A model generated the notes under the pieces. That model did not search any database. It saw only the letters and a list, made by a program, of their open reading frames with translations, and had not been told where the DNA came from. From NCBI GenBank assembly GCA_916613615.1, contig OU744720.1:165749-229748 (forward strand): a stretch of 64,000 nucleotides of DNA, written 5' to 3'. This DNA comes from Steromphala cineraria. Lineage: Eukaryota; Mollusca; Gastropoda; Trochida; Trochidae. Below, piece by piece: positions 51,701 through 57,900 of the stretch. The first letter of the stretch is position 1, and each line of letters starts with the position of its first letter. A program made the translations under genes and the position numbers.

Positions 51701-53018
51701 GTGGTCTACCACTTCTAGGCCTGTCTAACGTCTGACCTGTCTGACGAAGTCGTTGCATTAATCGGGAAATGCAAACACGCGTGCATCTAAACGTTCTGGC
51801 AATGGCGACGTGTGTGGCACCATGCTGGGCCATACCAATGGCTCTCTCTCTCTCTCTGTATTGCCGTTAACCTCGGCATTTCTATCATGTGTTTTTTGTT
51901 GCTACTGTCGTGATGTACAGTATCATGTGTTTTATACAGTGATTTTGCACATGCATTACATGGGATGCGACTCAACGTCATCATTGGTAAAATCACGTGT
52001 TGCATGAAAGTTCTCACTATTCTCCGCTTATTGTCAATGAAAACAGTGTGTTGTGTTCCTGCGACGTGTTTAGGAATCATTTCTTATATAAAATATAGGT
52101 ATTAAAAAAAATATTCAAATTTGTTCTTGGTATACTTTCTTTTGAGCAGGGGTTTATATGGATTACAACTCCTTTGTTCATGGTACGTGACGGTTCGACA
52201 CTTTATTGTCACGTCTACAGTGCCTCTTCATTATTGTCACGTCTACAATGCCTCTTCATCATTGTCACGTCTACAGTGCCTCTTCATTATTGTCACGTCT
52301 ACAATGCCTCTTCATTATTGTTACGTCTACAATGCCTCTTCATTATTGTCACGTCTACAGTGCCTCTTCATTATTGTCACGTCTACAATGCCTCTTCATA
52401 ATTGTCACGTCTACAGTGCCTCTTCATTATTGTCACGTCTACAATGCCTCTTCATTATTGTCACGTCTACAATGCCTCTTCATCATTGTCACGTCTACAG
52501 TGCCTCTTCATTATTGTCACGTCTACAGTGCCTCTTCATTATTGTCACGTCTATAGTGCCTCTTCATTATTGTCACGTCTACAGTGCCTCTCAAAGAAGC
52601 TACGTTTCTTCTGGATTTGCCATTATCAACCTTTTCTTAAATCATTGATAGAGTTGGTACGTCACGAAAGCAGTTTTAACCTTTAGCCCATGGTGCAATC
52701 GAACCTCATAGCAACGATACTGAAATTATGAGCGAACTTCATATTCTTTTTAATGTACTAGTCAATCTAAATAACTTAAGATCAACGGGTTTGTATATGA
52801 AGTAATACTGGTGATGTACTAGTGTGATAAAGGTCCTGTTTTCAATTTCAATCTGGAACTTTCAGTGGAGCAGTTTGCTTGCATTATTCGTTACCTGCGT
52901 TCATATTGTGTAGATTTCAAGTATCGCTCTAAGAAGACTGTAGTCAGCACTTACATTGGGTAGATCCTCTAGGAGACTATTCAGTTGCTCGCTCGAACTG
53001 GCCTTGATCTGCATCAAT
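9569..53018 (-). CDS. M14 zinc procarboxypeptidase gene (ten exons, 5' exon missing)
   Basis: Ten GT-AG exons join in phase to about 394 residues: most of an activation propeptide, a basic cleavage region (ERRRIRRAG), and a full catalytic domain. The family hydrolyses C-terminal peptide bonds with one zinc. Visible residues are Zn ligands His and Glu in HAREW and His in SLHTFGQ; Arg127-type in RLWRKNR; Asn-Arg in TDLNRNF for carboxylate binding; Cys in SKCVG and DPCSQ for the conserved disulfide; Tyr in STIYPAAG; and catalytic Glu in TWELMP. The position matching residue 255, which sets A/B specificity, is Pro, so substrate preference is not predictable. A secreted digestive or extracellular enzyme is likely, but the signal-peptide exon was not found upstream of 53018. 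The gene covers at least 43 kb for about 1.2 kb of coding sequence, because its introns are filled with satellites and transposons, several of them derived from its own splice junctions. Confidence 0.92.
9769..12004 (-). other. Intron 10 of the carboxypeptidase
   Basis: 2,236 bp between GTACGT (donor) and GCTATCAG (acceptor). It is A+T-rich, with no nested gene or strong repeat recognised; short open frames around 9814-10658 carry no motif. Confidence 0.7.
12005..12077 (-). CDS. Carboxypeptidase exon 10
   Basis: 73 nt between TTTGTTTGCAG and GTACGT. It encodes [11 protein letters not shown] followed by [10 protein letters not shown] and one base of the next codon. This matches the short helix and the VGxxxxTIY strand that precede the Tyr248 loop in M14 enzymes. 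The codon split across the junction (T + AT) gives that Tyr. It is too short to show as an isolated frame. Confidence 0.9.
12120..12325. repeat. 44-45-bp minisatellite in carboxypeptidase intron 9
   Basis: About 4.5 copies of a unit starting GTGCCTGACATGATCTTTAT and including TATCTACGATTGTGTCTCTA. It sits 45 bp before exon 10 in the gene's sense, but it does not contain that exon's acceptor, unlike the junction-derived arrays elsewhere. Confidence 0.9.
12326..12659. other. Unique intron sequence
   Basis: Non-repetitive stretch of intron 9 between the minisatellite and the exon-derived array. Nothing recognised. Confidence 0.4.
12660..17450 (-). repeat. 83-85-bp satellite made of the exon 9 / donor junction (part A)
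   Basis: About 57 copies. Read on the minus strand, each unit contains an almost exact copy of the last ~57 nt of carboxypeptidase exon 9 (LPWGYKPD and SNMSQL), then the splice donor CAGCTG|GTGAGTAG, then a short intronic (TAG)n-type linker to the next copy. Variants differ at GTGTGTCC, GTCTGTCC or a 2-bp-deleted GGTGTCC, and at the CTACTACTA linker. Near-identical three-unit blocks recur at 12794-13033, 14571-14810 and 14992-15231. The real exon (32381-32580) is the terminal unit of the same array, beyond a 14-kb insertion. Confidence 0.95.
17447..17450. repeat. Left copy of the CCGG target duplication
   Basis: CCGG immediately before TGTAGGAGCC at 17451, matching CCGG at 31475-31478. The undisturbed array unit reads GTGTCCGGCTTGTAG, so removing the insertion plus one CCGG restores the unit exactly. 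Confidence 0.9.
17451..17632. repeat. Left terminal inverted repeat of the 14-kb element
   Basis: Array of AAAACACTCCCC and AAAACACTCTAGAGTGTT motifs starting TGTAGGAGCC. The paired repeat is at about 31267-31474. Internal palindromes could form cruciforms. Confidence 0.85.
17633..19255. repeat. Decayed flank of the 42-bp satellite inside the 14-kb element
   Basis: Very A+T-rich. From about 18280 it shows loosely spaced words (TGATAGTGTATGA, AAAGTAAATACAGTATATG) that resemble the 42-bp unit found intact after 21275. This suggests an old, degraded edge of that array. No gene. Confidence 0.5.
19259..19615. mobile_element. MITE copy 1 (TTAA-type)
   Basis: Bounded by AAAGGGGCAGTAGCACGTTT on the left and GTACTATTGCCCCTTTAAAG on the right, imperfect inverted repeats flanked by TTTAA. 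It is about 357 bp long and highly similar to the copy at 19757-20121. The open frame inside it (19343-19564) is incidental. Confidence 0.8.
19757..20121. mobile_element. MITE copy 2 (TTAA-type)
   Basis: TTAA, then AGGGGCAGTAGCACGTTTTT, and at the other end AAACGTGCTACTGCCCCT followed by TTAA. The inverted repeats are essentially perfect over 20 bp, with a TTAA target duplication. This pattern suits piggyBac- or Kolobok-type non-autonomous elements. It lies in direct orientation with copy 1, 140 bp away. Confidence 0.85.
20125..21270. other. A+T-rich interior of the 14-kb element
   Basis: No gene. It contains a probable LINE tail (20560-20760) and, after 21000, increasingly recognisable degenerate 42-bp units leading into the main array. 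Confidence 0.5.
20560..20760 (+). pseudogene. Possible LINE C-terminal tail fragment
   Basis: The plus-strand translation contains [18 protein letters not shown] followed by SFKSSS, like the LWNSLPxxIRxxxSxxxFK tail found at the end of several LINE reverse-transcriptase proteins. It is short and broken, and is assigned on that motif alone. Confidence 0.4.
21275..26600. repeat. 42-bp satellite, about 127 copies
   Basis: The unit is GAAGGTGAACATAGTATATG followed by TATCTGATACTGTGTGGTGA and AG, with variants (TTTATG, GTGAACAAG, GTAATAAAG, GGGGTGAAG). Since 42 is divisible by three, the minus strand shows very long open frames (875 and 897 residues in two different frames over the same DNA), which marks them as artefacts. 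A variant segment with CTGAGAGTGTGTGATAAAGG recurs at 22957, 23628, 24469 and 25183, spacings close to 16, 20 and 17 units, so there is higher-order structure. Confidence 0.97.
26601..30740. repeat. 59/60-bp satellite, about 69 copies
   Basis: The unit reads CATATGTTATCTATTACATA, CAGTGACATATAGATGTCAG, CCCCAAAACAATCCCCTTC. Subtypes carry GATACCAG for GATGTCAG and CACATTAAG or CATCAAATAG for the middle. It abuts the 42-bp satellite directly. The GCCCCAAAACAATCCCC core is one base from the GCCCCAAAACACTCCCC word of the element's terminal repeats. Confidence 0.97.
30748..31012 (+). pseudogene. 5'-truncated LINE tail with TTATTATTA end
   Basis: The plus strand encodes [20 protein letters not shown], then PQTIRSC and [14 protein letters not shown] before a stop. 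This is the conserved C-terminal tail of a widespread LINE group (FSxAAPxxWNSLPxxIR...FKxxLKTxxF). A short 3' UTR follows, ending in AAAAGCGCAATATAAGTG and (TTA)n. Only the last ~265 bp of the element are present. Confidence 0.75.
31013..31266. other. Unique sequence before the right TIR
   Basis: Non-repetitive A+T-rich DNA within the 14-kb element; no gene recognised. Confidence 0.4.
31267..31474. repeat. Right terminal inverted repeat of the 14-kb element
   Basis: Inverted counterpart of 17451-17632, made of GGGGAGTGTTTTGGGGC and CACTCTAGAGTGTTTT motifs and ending GGCTGCTACA before the second CCGG. The two TIRs are diverged rather than identical, which suggests the insertion is not very recent. 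Confidence 0.85.
31475..32440 (-). repeat. 83-85-bp exon 9 / donor satellite (part B)
   Basis: About 11 further copies of the same unit as 12660-17450, starting at the second CCGG and running directly into true exon 9. Before the 14-kb insertion the two parts formed one array of about 68 copies (roughly 5.7 kb). Confidence 0.95.
32381..32580 (-). CDS. Carboxypeptidase exon 9
   Basis: 200 nt ending at CAGCTG|GTGAGTAG. It encodes [20 protein letters not shown], then [24 protein letters not shown] and SNMSQL. It contains the disulfide Cys, the SAPE helix start (usual SEPE) and the third zinc ligand His. Two acceptors three bases apart (CCAG|GAG|GATCG) would give or omit one Gly. The acceptor tract is an expanded CACT/CTCA microsatellite (about 32590-32640). 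Confidence 0.93.
32753..32852 (-). CDS. Carboxypeptidase exon 8
   Basis: 100 nt after CACTTTTCCAG. It encodes [20 protein letters not shown] and [18 protein letters not shown] holds the Arg127-type oxyanion residue, and DLNRN the Asn144/Arg145 pair that binds the substrate C-terminus. The donor is AAAC|GTTTGT, a weak site, but it is the only nearby one that keeps phase with exon 9. Confidence 0.9.
33059..33154 (-). CDS. Carboxypeptidase exon 7
   Basis: 96 nt, phase 0 to 0, between TCCTATTCAG and GTAAATGA. It encodes [35 protein letters not shown] is a family hallmark at the end of the fourth core strand. Confidence 0.93.
33442..33549 (-). CDS. Carboxypeptidase exon 6 (zinc-binding HAREW)
   Basis: 108 nt, phase 0 to 0, between TTTCAG and GTAGATAA. 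It encodes [20 protein letters not shown], then [16 protein letters not shown]. The HxxE zinc-binding motif is intact (HAREW). Confidence 0.95.
33640..33730 (-). repeat. tRNA-like SINE head in intron 5
   Basis: On the minus strand a box A-like TTAGCCGAACAAG (about 33690-33703) is followed by a box B GGTTCGAATC (about 33649-33658) at tRNA-like spacing, with a pairable GACTT/AAGTC stem between. The stem-loop sizes are not those of a good tRNA, so this is read as a SINE head or tRNA relic. Confidence 0.45.
33731..34085. other. Unique part of carboxypeptidase intron 5
   Basis: No gene or repeat recognised between the tRNA-like sequence and the exon 5 donor array. Confidence 0.4.
34090..34814 (-). 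repeat. ~70-79-bp array of the exon 5 / donor junction
   Basis: About nine to ten copies. On the minus strand each repeats the end of exon 5 (TACCGGCGACC, then AGAGTCATGAAG) followed by the donor GTAAACATAACC and some intron, then GAGTACTCG-type sequence leading into the next copy. Units farthest from the exon are the most degenerate (for example near 34122). The exon itself is the first unit. Reading through the first downstream copy stays in frame and repeats [11 protein letters not shown]. Confidence 0.93.
34815..34922 (-). CDS. Carboxypeptidase exon 5
   Basis: 108 nt, phase 0 to 0, between GTATTGCAG and GTAAACAT. It encodes [20 protein letters not shown], then [16 protein letters not shown], matching the start of the catalytic domain (YH...I...LA..HP.LV...IG.S.EGRPI.VLK). 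It is flanked by tandem arrays on both sides, each built from the adjoining splice site. Confidence 0.93.
34922..37708 (-). repeat. 21/39-bp array of the exon 5 acceptor junction
   Basis: On the minus strand the array alternates a 21-bp unit (ATATACCACTATGTATTGCA + G) with a 39-bp version carrying TATATTCCGGACCCGC. Each unit contains the 3' splice acceptor TGTATTGCAG and the first bases of exon 5 (ATATACCAC, IYH). There are about a hundred acceptor copies. Units farther from the exon (36830-37708) drift to GTACATCTGC- and TATATAGC-type variants. Both unit lengths are divisible by three and lack stops, so the minus strand is open for over 2.7 kb in the same frame as exon 5. Confidence 0.95.
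37710..38228 (+). mobile_element. tRNA-derived SINE
   Basis: The head carries a box A-like GTGGCCGGGTCGG and a box B GGGTTCGAGCCCC, with a CAGGC/GCCTG stem between as in an anticodon arm. A body of about 380 bp includes GTGCACTTAAAAGAACCCAC, a word I associate with molluscan SINE central domains. The tail is GCGCTTTACAAATACTTAG followed by (TAG)n. It interrupts the acceptor-derived array, which resumes at 38229. Confidence 0.8.
38229..38465 (-). repeat. Distal remnant of the acceptor array
   Basis: Degenerate GTACATCTG(G/T)(A/G)ATATATAGCT units continue beyond the SINE and fade out near 38465. This shows that the array predates the SINE insertion. Confidence 0.8.
38648..39030. repeat. Dispersed repeat, inverted copy of 6100-6496
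   Basis: Reverse-complement match to 6100-6496 with shared CGGGAACCACTAACTG, AAGTCGGGATTTTGATCGAA and TGATGAGAAATGAACTTCAA-type words. No coding potential. Confidence 0.75.
39080..40360 (+). pseudogene. Relic of an RNase H-containing LINE (I/Nimb-type)
   Basis: The plus strand keeps, across changing frames, the post-RT segment (KWNALIRH), an RNase H start ([18 protein letters not shown]), the RNase H end [20 protein letters not shown] (compare WxPSHVGIxGNExADxLAK), and then a damaged zinc-knuckle-like tail. Stops and frameshifts throughout show that it is inactive. It lies in carboxypeptidase intron 4. The clade call rests only on the RNase H domain. Confidence 0.7.
40540..40642 (-). CDS. 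Carboxypeptidase exon 4 (propeptide end and activation site)
   Basis: 103 nt between GTATTTCAG and GTCAGTGT. It encodes [20 protein letters not shown], then [18 protein letters not shown] is the end of the propeptide (compare DVQxLIDEE). The ERRRIRR run is a likely trypsin- or furin-type activation site, and the last residues lead to the YH start of the mature enzyme. Confidence 0.92.
40643..44149 (-). other. Carboxypeptidase intron 3, part proximal to exon 4
   Basis: A+T-rich intron. It includes a hairpin at about 41280-41370. A stretch at 41810-41990 has GGTGTATA and GGACACTT words similar to those beside exon 3. From 42070 to 43200 there is sequence (AAAATAAGGTCATGGTCAGCC) typical of old dispersed repeats. 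No nested gene found. Confidence 0.5.
41285..41370. repeat. Short inverted repeat (MITE-like hairpin)
   Basis: TTAGTGCTAAGATAGTCGTA and TATGACTATCTTAGCACTAA are inverted copies separated by about 20 bp. The compact palindromic form resembles a small MITE. Confidence 0.7.
44398..45265 (-). pseudogene. LINE ORF2 C-terminal region, split over three frames
   Basis: Three consecutive minus-strand pieces (44987-45265, 44748-44957, 44398-44748) make up the region after the RT. They include [20 protein letters not shown], a broken CxFC...HLFWEC zinc knuckle at about 44740-44790, and [15 protein letters not shown]. Frameshifts separate them. Confidence 0.82.
45117..46795 (-). pseudogene. LINE ORF2 reverse transcriptase part
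   Basis: Encodes RT blocks in order: [92 protein letters not shown], and the catalytic YADDTEF, followed by the thumb and GLGMIDI. All core Asp residues seem intact. The frame is lost near 45130 and resumes in another frame (44987-45265). Confidence 0.9.
46772..48180 (-). pseudogene. LINE ORF2 endonuclease part
   Basis: Open from about 48180 ([13 protein letters not shown]) to a frameshift near 46795. APE endonuclease motifs are present: LQDTHF (catalytic Glu position replaced by Asp), [30 protein letters not shown] and YRSDHSLI. A coiled, lysine/glutamate-rich linker follows ([20 protein letters not shown]), then [15 protein letters not shown], which leads to the RT. A break just upstream of FNCWG also separates the MADEI start. 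Confidence 0.88.
48641..49760. other. Intron 3 between the LINE and exon 3
   Basis: Mostly A+T-rich unique sequence. At about 49680-49765 a GACGGACGGACGAAAGGAC run is followed by ATAACCCCCACTACTTCGTA and GGTGGGGGTATA, a TTCG-capped hairpin that looks like the 3' end of a dispersed element. Confidence 0.5.
49765..49910 (-). repeat. 48-50-bp triplication of the exon 3 donor region
   Basis: The block GGTGTATATAAGATGGACAC + TTAC occurs ending at 49910 and 49862, and in weaker form near 49812. On the minus strand each copy carries GTAAGTGTCC or a relic of it, the splice donor of exon 3. About three copies, the outermost degenerate. Confidence 0.8.
49911..50044 (-). CDS. Carboxypeptidase exon 3 (propeptide)
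   Basis: 134 nt between TTTGTTCATAG and GTAAGTGT. It encodes [20 protein letters not shown], then [20 protein letters not shown] and NNVQ plus two bases. The pattern matches the M14 activation peptide (VxVxPxxxxxVxxxL...). A possible N-glycosylation sequon is present (NLT). The split codon GA|G joins it to exon 4. Confidence 0.9.
50045..50870. other. Intron 2, part next to exon 3
   Basis: Non-coding, with a run of 13 or more G at about 50163-50178. It presumably includes the 3' end of the Tc1 element, whose left TIR was not identified. Confidence 0.4.
50871..51833 (-). CDS. Tc1-family DD34E transposase
   Basis: A 320-residue frame. The N-terminal helix-turn-helix region ([20 protein letters not shown]) and GRPR hook are followed by the catalytic domain: FSDESRF (Asp), [11 protein letters not shown] (Asp) and [12 protein letters not shown] (Glu). 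Exactly 34 residues separate the last Asp and the Glu, as in Tc1 elements. The enzyme cuts and pastes its own element at TA sites. The true start is probably farther upstream (near 51887, [11 protein letters not shown]), cut off by a frameshift in a GA microsatellite, so this copy is probably inactive or truncated. A possible right TIR (TATACTTTCTTTTGAGCAGG at about 52131) resembles that of the element at 2761-3994; no left TIR was found. Confidence 0.9.
   Translation of the reverse strand: MAQHGATHVAIARTFRCTRVCISRLMQRLRQTGQTLDRPRSGRPRVTTPVEDRHIRVIHLRNRFVTATETAATALGHPVSRHTVYRRLRQAGIRARRPYRGVTLTRQHRRNRWARRVQRWQVRDWRRVLFSDESRFALFRCDGRQRVYRRQGERLSPNCIQQVVPFGGGGVMIWGGICGDLKTRLVVIRGNRNAQRYCDEILRPVVQPFIQQQPRGIIFQQDNARPHTARLTQDFLNTANIQVLPWPACSPDMNAIEHLWDHLDRQVRRRPAQPGNLQALEQCLNDEWQRLTPNVIRRLTSSMRRRAQACIDAHGGHTRY
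51838..51892 (-). pseudogene. Frameshifted N-terminus of the Tc1 transposase
   Basis: On the minus strand [12 protein letters not shown] is in a different frame from the downstream transposase. The break falls in the (CT)8 run at 51843-51858, read as Arg-Glu codons. A repeat-length change is the simplest cause. Confidence 0.8.
52205..52595. repeat. 28-bp minisatellite, about 14 copies
   Basis: Unit TGCCTCTTCATTATTGTCAC + GTCTACAG/A. Copies are highly homogeneous. It lies in carboxypeptidase intron 2 beyond the Tc1 element and does not match any exon junction. The open frames across it in three phases are repeat artefacts. Confidence 0.95.
52596..52954. other. Intron 2 next to exon 2
   Basis: No feature recognised between the minisatellite and the donor of exon 2. 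Confidence 0.4.
52955..53018 (-). CDS. Carboxypeptidase exon 2 (propeptide start)
   Basis: 64 nt between CACAGTTTCAG and GTAAGTGC. It encodes [20 protein letters not shown] + N after one base that completes a codon. This matches the V.V.xxEQLxxLxxL start of M14 activation peptides. The preceding exon, expected to carry the signal peptide and end with two bases of a codon, was not identified. Confidence 0.85.
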
Positions 53019-53920
53019 CTGAAACTGTGACGCGGAGTGGACATTCATCCATGTTAAAATGTAGGATTGCCACTTTTGTTATTCATAAAGAAATTGAATA
53101 ATCTAGTTTTTCCCAACTAGGCCCTATATATGATTGTTCTATTTACATTCCACATGTATATGTGCATAAGATTATATTTACATTGAATATATGCATAAGA
53201 TTATATTTACACTGTGTATATGCATAAGATAATATTGCAGTGGCCTTCTAAAGGTAAATTACGAAATAATTACAATGTTGCACCATATTTAGTTACATGT
53301 TATAAATAACTGACGTGGGTGTACATAATTGAGTGGGAAAATACCATGCACTGTTGTTGAAAACGGAGAGTGCAGTTGTACAAAGGTTGCAATAGCACGG
53401 TGCAATTGACAACACAAGCCATGAATGAACACTTAATTATAGAATTCTGTAACGCGTGTTTATGTCGGTAAACGTAATGAACAACATCGTTTTTTAAGAA
53501 GGAACGTATTTAATGAAAAACTTAGGTATACCTAGTAAAGGACATCTGATATTTGTATATATCATTCTGTGAGTAAATTTTTTTTATGACACGCACTGCA
53601 TTCCGCTTAGACACTAAGCTTACATCAGAAACCAATATTTTGACTTTGAAATTATTCAAGGTGTAAAAGTGGCACGATTTACTCTCATGTAAACTCATAT
53701 TATTCGAGGGACAAAACCTGTCTAGAACGATGCTTGGGGAAAACGAATGTAAACTGAATATCTAGCATTCAAATTTCAGTTTAATTTGCGATACATAAAT
53801 AATCGCAGAACAACATTGTAGTGTACATGTAGTCCGTGAGTTCGATGGTTCAAGAAGATTGCGTACAGTAATATATACAATGAACCATTAAAAAGGCACA
53901 AATGCAGTTTACATATAAAA

Positions 53921-54092
53921 ATAAATTCCTCTACCTCATTGTAATTCCAACTTATAAAATGTCTCTCAAAGAAATTGAATATATTTTGTCACACGTTTAT
54001 ACAACTTCTTTATTCATCCATAAATTCCTCTACCTCATTGTAATTCCAACTTCTAAAAAGCCTCTCAAAGAAATTAAATATATTTTGTCACC
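53921..54092. repeat. Tandem duplication, ~98-bp period
   Basis: ATAAATTCCTCTACCTCATT, TGTAATTCCAACTT and CTCTCAAAGAAATT occur in order twice, with a few substitutions. Confidence 0.85.
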
Positions 54093-54736
54093 CATTTATC
54101 ACTGATAGTAAAATACAGTGATATTACTATTGATAAAACAACAAATCGGGCATCTCATTGATTCATAGTACATTGATCTTCAAAGTGATTTTCAGTAATA
54201 TACGTCCGCATTCTTTAAAGATCGTATCTCCGGTATTGTCAAAAGATATAAATATGAGATTTTTGAAAAAAATTATGTTTTTTTATGTCAGGGTACTGAT
54301 GGAACTAGGGAAATCTCACCCCACATATGGCTTGTCGCGCGCACCGCTCCCTCGGCGCATGATTGTTAGTAGACACAGGGTCTGTAGAAGTAGTCTGGGA
54401 TGGCAAAATGGTCATGAGTATTTGTTAACGAAATAAAATCAATATTGTTTAAAAGTAGAGAAATAATATCATATATATGAATATATATATAATATAAAAC
54501 AAATGAATATGAATTTTATAAGATGAAAATATTTCAATTAGAAAAAATAATTCAAACCTTCGCCCCATAATGTAGGCTTCCTGGAACTAAATGCCGATCT
54601 GAAGGGGAAGATGGGTTTATAGCTGGATATGCAGGTGACATCACACTCAAGTATAGACCGAGCTTGCCCCATGTTGAATGTCAAGAGAAACACGGGGGAA
54701 GTATCTGCGACGTGTGTTCTCCCCCTTCCTGACAAT

Positions 54737-54905
54737 AGGTGCTGCCAACTGGAAACATGGAGATAGTGTGGTCGTTCACTGTCACACGGAGAGGACGAGA
54801 TGAACCGAGATCACGGCACGTGCTGCCAACTGGAAACATGGGGATAGTGTGGTTGTTCACTGTCACACGGAGAGGACGAGATGAACCGAGATCACGTCAT
54901 GTCGA
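54737..54905. repeat. Tandem duplication, ~87-bp period
   Basis: GTGCTGCCAACTGGAAACAT and GTCACACGGAGAGGACGAGA occur twice at about 87-bp spacing with only a few differences. It is less A+T-rich than its surroundings. Both strands are partly open across it, but no exon or family could be recognised. Confidence 0.85.
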
Positions 54906-57900
54906 ACTCAGATACAGTGCAGGGGGTTTGTAGTAGAACAAAGAATCTCACATCGGGAGTGAGTGGTCTCCCATTTTCTTCTTTGTTAGCGTTCATGTCC
55001 TAAAGTGACACCCTCTCTTATCGTTAATTGTCTTGTACATGTACACGATCTTCTAACGTATTGGCTCCACCTTGTCTAATCACAATGTATCAGCGCTGTA
55101 GCTGATGCACATAACAATATCAAATTGGTTCATCACCAACACTGCAATACAACAGATTTCCTTTTCTTCGATGGAAAGATATATTAAAACTGACACATAA
55201 TGAAATAATACGGATTTTTACGTTCCTTTGCTTCAACAGTGTTTAGGATAAAAGAAATAGAAATCGAATTTCAAAAAATCGAATTTTTAAAATAATAGTT
55301 TTTCGTCTCGTTATATGCTCAACATGGGAAACTTCATTAAACGTTATTGCTTTGGGGTCCAGAGACCCCAAAGTTATATAACATTTGATATTGAAAACTA
55401 ATGGCAGAAGTTTCTCTCTATATTAATCTTGGAAACTTCAAAGAGAAGTTTCAGCAAATGATATTTGTTTTAAGCATATCCTGCTATTTCGAACGACCAA
55501 TTGACAGAGCTGTAGCAAATTTATACCCACGTGACCATGTGGGTGGTACGAAATAATTGGCAAGCTTTAATTTGGAAACTGATTATTATAATAATGTTAT
55601 GATGTAAAATAAATCGTGAATTTTCAAAAATATATGGATGAGCGTTTACACCCGTAATAAATATAAATTTTGCATATGCATGTGAGCTGTTTTGTAGTTA
55701 TTCGGTGTATTTTTTTGCATTCCACATTCAGAAACGACATTCCATTTTTGTATCCACTAGGAATTCGGTTCCTTCAATTTTTTACTATAACGCGAGCGCT
55801 GATCGAATGTCCCGCCTTATCAATGACTGATCGTTCACTCAATGCATCTCATCGCTTCACGGAAAAAATGGTACTGAATAGGTCATTTTCAAATTTCATG
55901 TTTCAAAACATAACGTTATGGATGATTTATTTACGATTAACGGTGTCTTTCGAAGAAAGTATCGACAAAGAGCCTAAAGTATGATAAAATATCATTAAAT
56001 GTCATCCTATAACATAATGAACATTATGATTTTGTAGCTGAGATCATTTCTAAATTTATCAGCAACTTTCGGCTTTAATTCGATCAACACTCAATTAGGG
56101 AAAATTATTCTTGCAACATGTAATTAACCTGAAAGTCAATGAGAAATTCGTCGGGTTTAAACTAAATTTGCAGGTATTGGAAGCAATGGATCCCGGAAAG
56201 TTTACTAGCGCAACTATTTATCTTCTAGTTAATCACTGGCTCTTGTATTAAACTCGCCGTCAGCTATCTTTTAAAGCAACATAAATTTGAATTACCGTAT
56301 TATTTAAAAACATTTATATAATAATTGAGATAGGAGACGTATCTATCATTGTTTAAAGTTAAGCGGAATGAACGAGATGTTTTACTATGTACATAGTGTA
56401 CTGATAACTATCAAAACAAAGAGCAAAGAATTATGCGTCTCCGATTGTAACAATTTATTCAAGTAAAAGTCCCCGTCCCCGTCCTCCCTAACCTAAATCT
56501 CAAAGCTTGCTTTTTTAAAGGCTTTTCTTGTTATAATTGCTTAGAAGCGTTGTTGATGTCCAAAGTCCTCTCCATTTTTAAATGATCAAAGCAAGAGTGT
56601 GAAGGCAGAATTCTGCTCGAAGAGCGTCATACTTTTCAACTGGTTGTACCGAATTAACGCTGTGCGCTATTGCAAACACGGAAGCAACCTTTCGCAATTC
56701 ATTCATTCTATCACTTTCGGTTTATAGAAAGAAACGAGGGATGTAGACGTAGATAGACAACAGAACCTTCTCATGTCAGTTGAGACATTGGTGAACAAGC
56801 GACTATACCGGAGTATTTGGCTATTTTCATAAGCCTTGAGCCAACAAACAGTACGATTGCACAAGTACAAAGTAAGTAGTGGTCGTGAAGATTCGAGATA
56901 AACATTACTCTTGGCAATGACATGTCGACCTCTTTTTAGGCTCAACAAAGGCTCAAGGAGTGAAAAGACGTAAATTCCGGTTACCGGATTCCACCGGATA
57001 TCTCTCCGAATCGCATACAATTGGAAAATCTGTTTTAATAAGTTTCGCGTTTAATAAATAATAACATAATTAATATTTTGCAACGGAAAATGAATTTCAT
57101 GTCATTATAGCCAATGCAAATGTTGATGTGGCTAATAATGTTTGTTTGGTCCAAAATACAAGAATTGACCATTTTGCTGTTCACGAAAACGCAATCCTGG
57201 GAAAACCAGCTGCTAAATATAGCCTGTGAGCTGGGGTTTTCTTTGACGGGCGCGTGATCGACAGGGCAGGTGTGTTCGGGCACTACTTAGGCACACTTCC
57301 TTTGTTTCCAAAACAGATTTGAAAGTATAAGCGTGTCGACTTATGATTTTTCTATCGAGTGATGGTAATTTTAATTGCTTGAAGGAAAATTTCTCTCGTA
57401 CGAATCCCTACTCAAGGAGTGGCTCTTTAATGTCAGATGACTAAAGCGCTATATCGAGATATGTAGATATTATGGAAACACGCCATGACTTCTATGACTA
57501 CACATCTTGACCTTTCTTCACATGTCAATTTTAGACTTGTATCTAGCGAAAAGGGTAATGGTAAAGTCTGATGAATGACACTGAGTGTTGAGATCAAGAT
57601 AGAAAAAATATAGGCCTATAACTTCACCTGATATTTTCCCCTTCTTTAGGAACAAAATTCCACAAACATGTATGTTAGAAGGGGAGACCAGAGCAAAGCT
57701 TACCAAGCGTTATCTCCCCTTACAATCGACAGATGTCCGAATATGCCATTTTAAACTGAAGAAAGCAACCATTGAGAAGCGTTGAGACCCACGTCTACAT
57801 CATAAACGTCGAAGTGAGTTGTAGACCTATACCTCCTCCGAGGCAAATGGCCATGCAAGAAAGCTGAAATCTTGTGAACAATCTCCTTGACTCTGGATCA

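Noticed and set aside
52121..52686. Overlapping plus-strand frames at the 28-bp minisatellite
   Set aside because: Repetitive in several frames with no motif. The unit shows no splice signal or exon similarity.
54300..54420. Candidate first exon of the carboxypeptidase (minus strand, MRRGSGARDKPYVG before GTGAGA)
   Set aside because: It has no hydrophobic signal peptide and its splice phase does not clearly suit exon 2.
56703..57283. Minus-strand open frames of 105 and 82 residues
   Set aside because: No domain, signal peptide or splice support was visible, and their composition is like the surrounding non-coding DNA.
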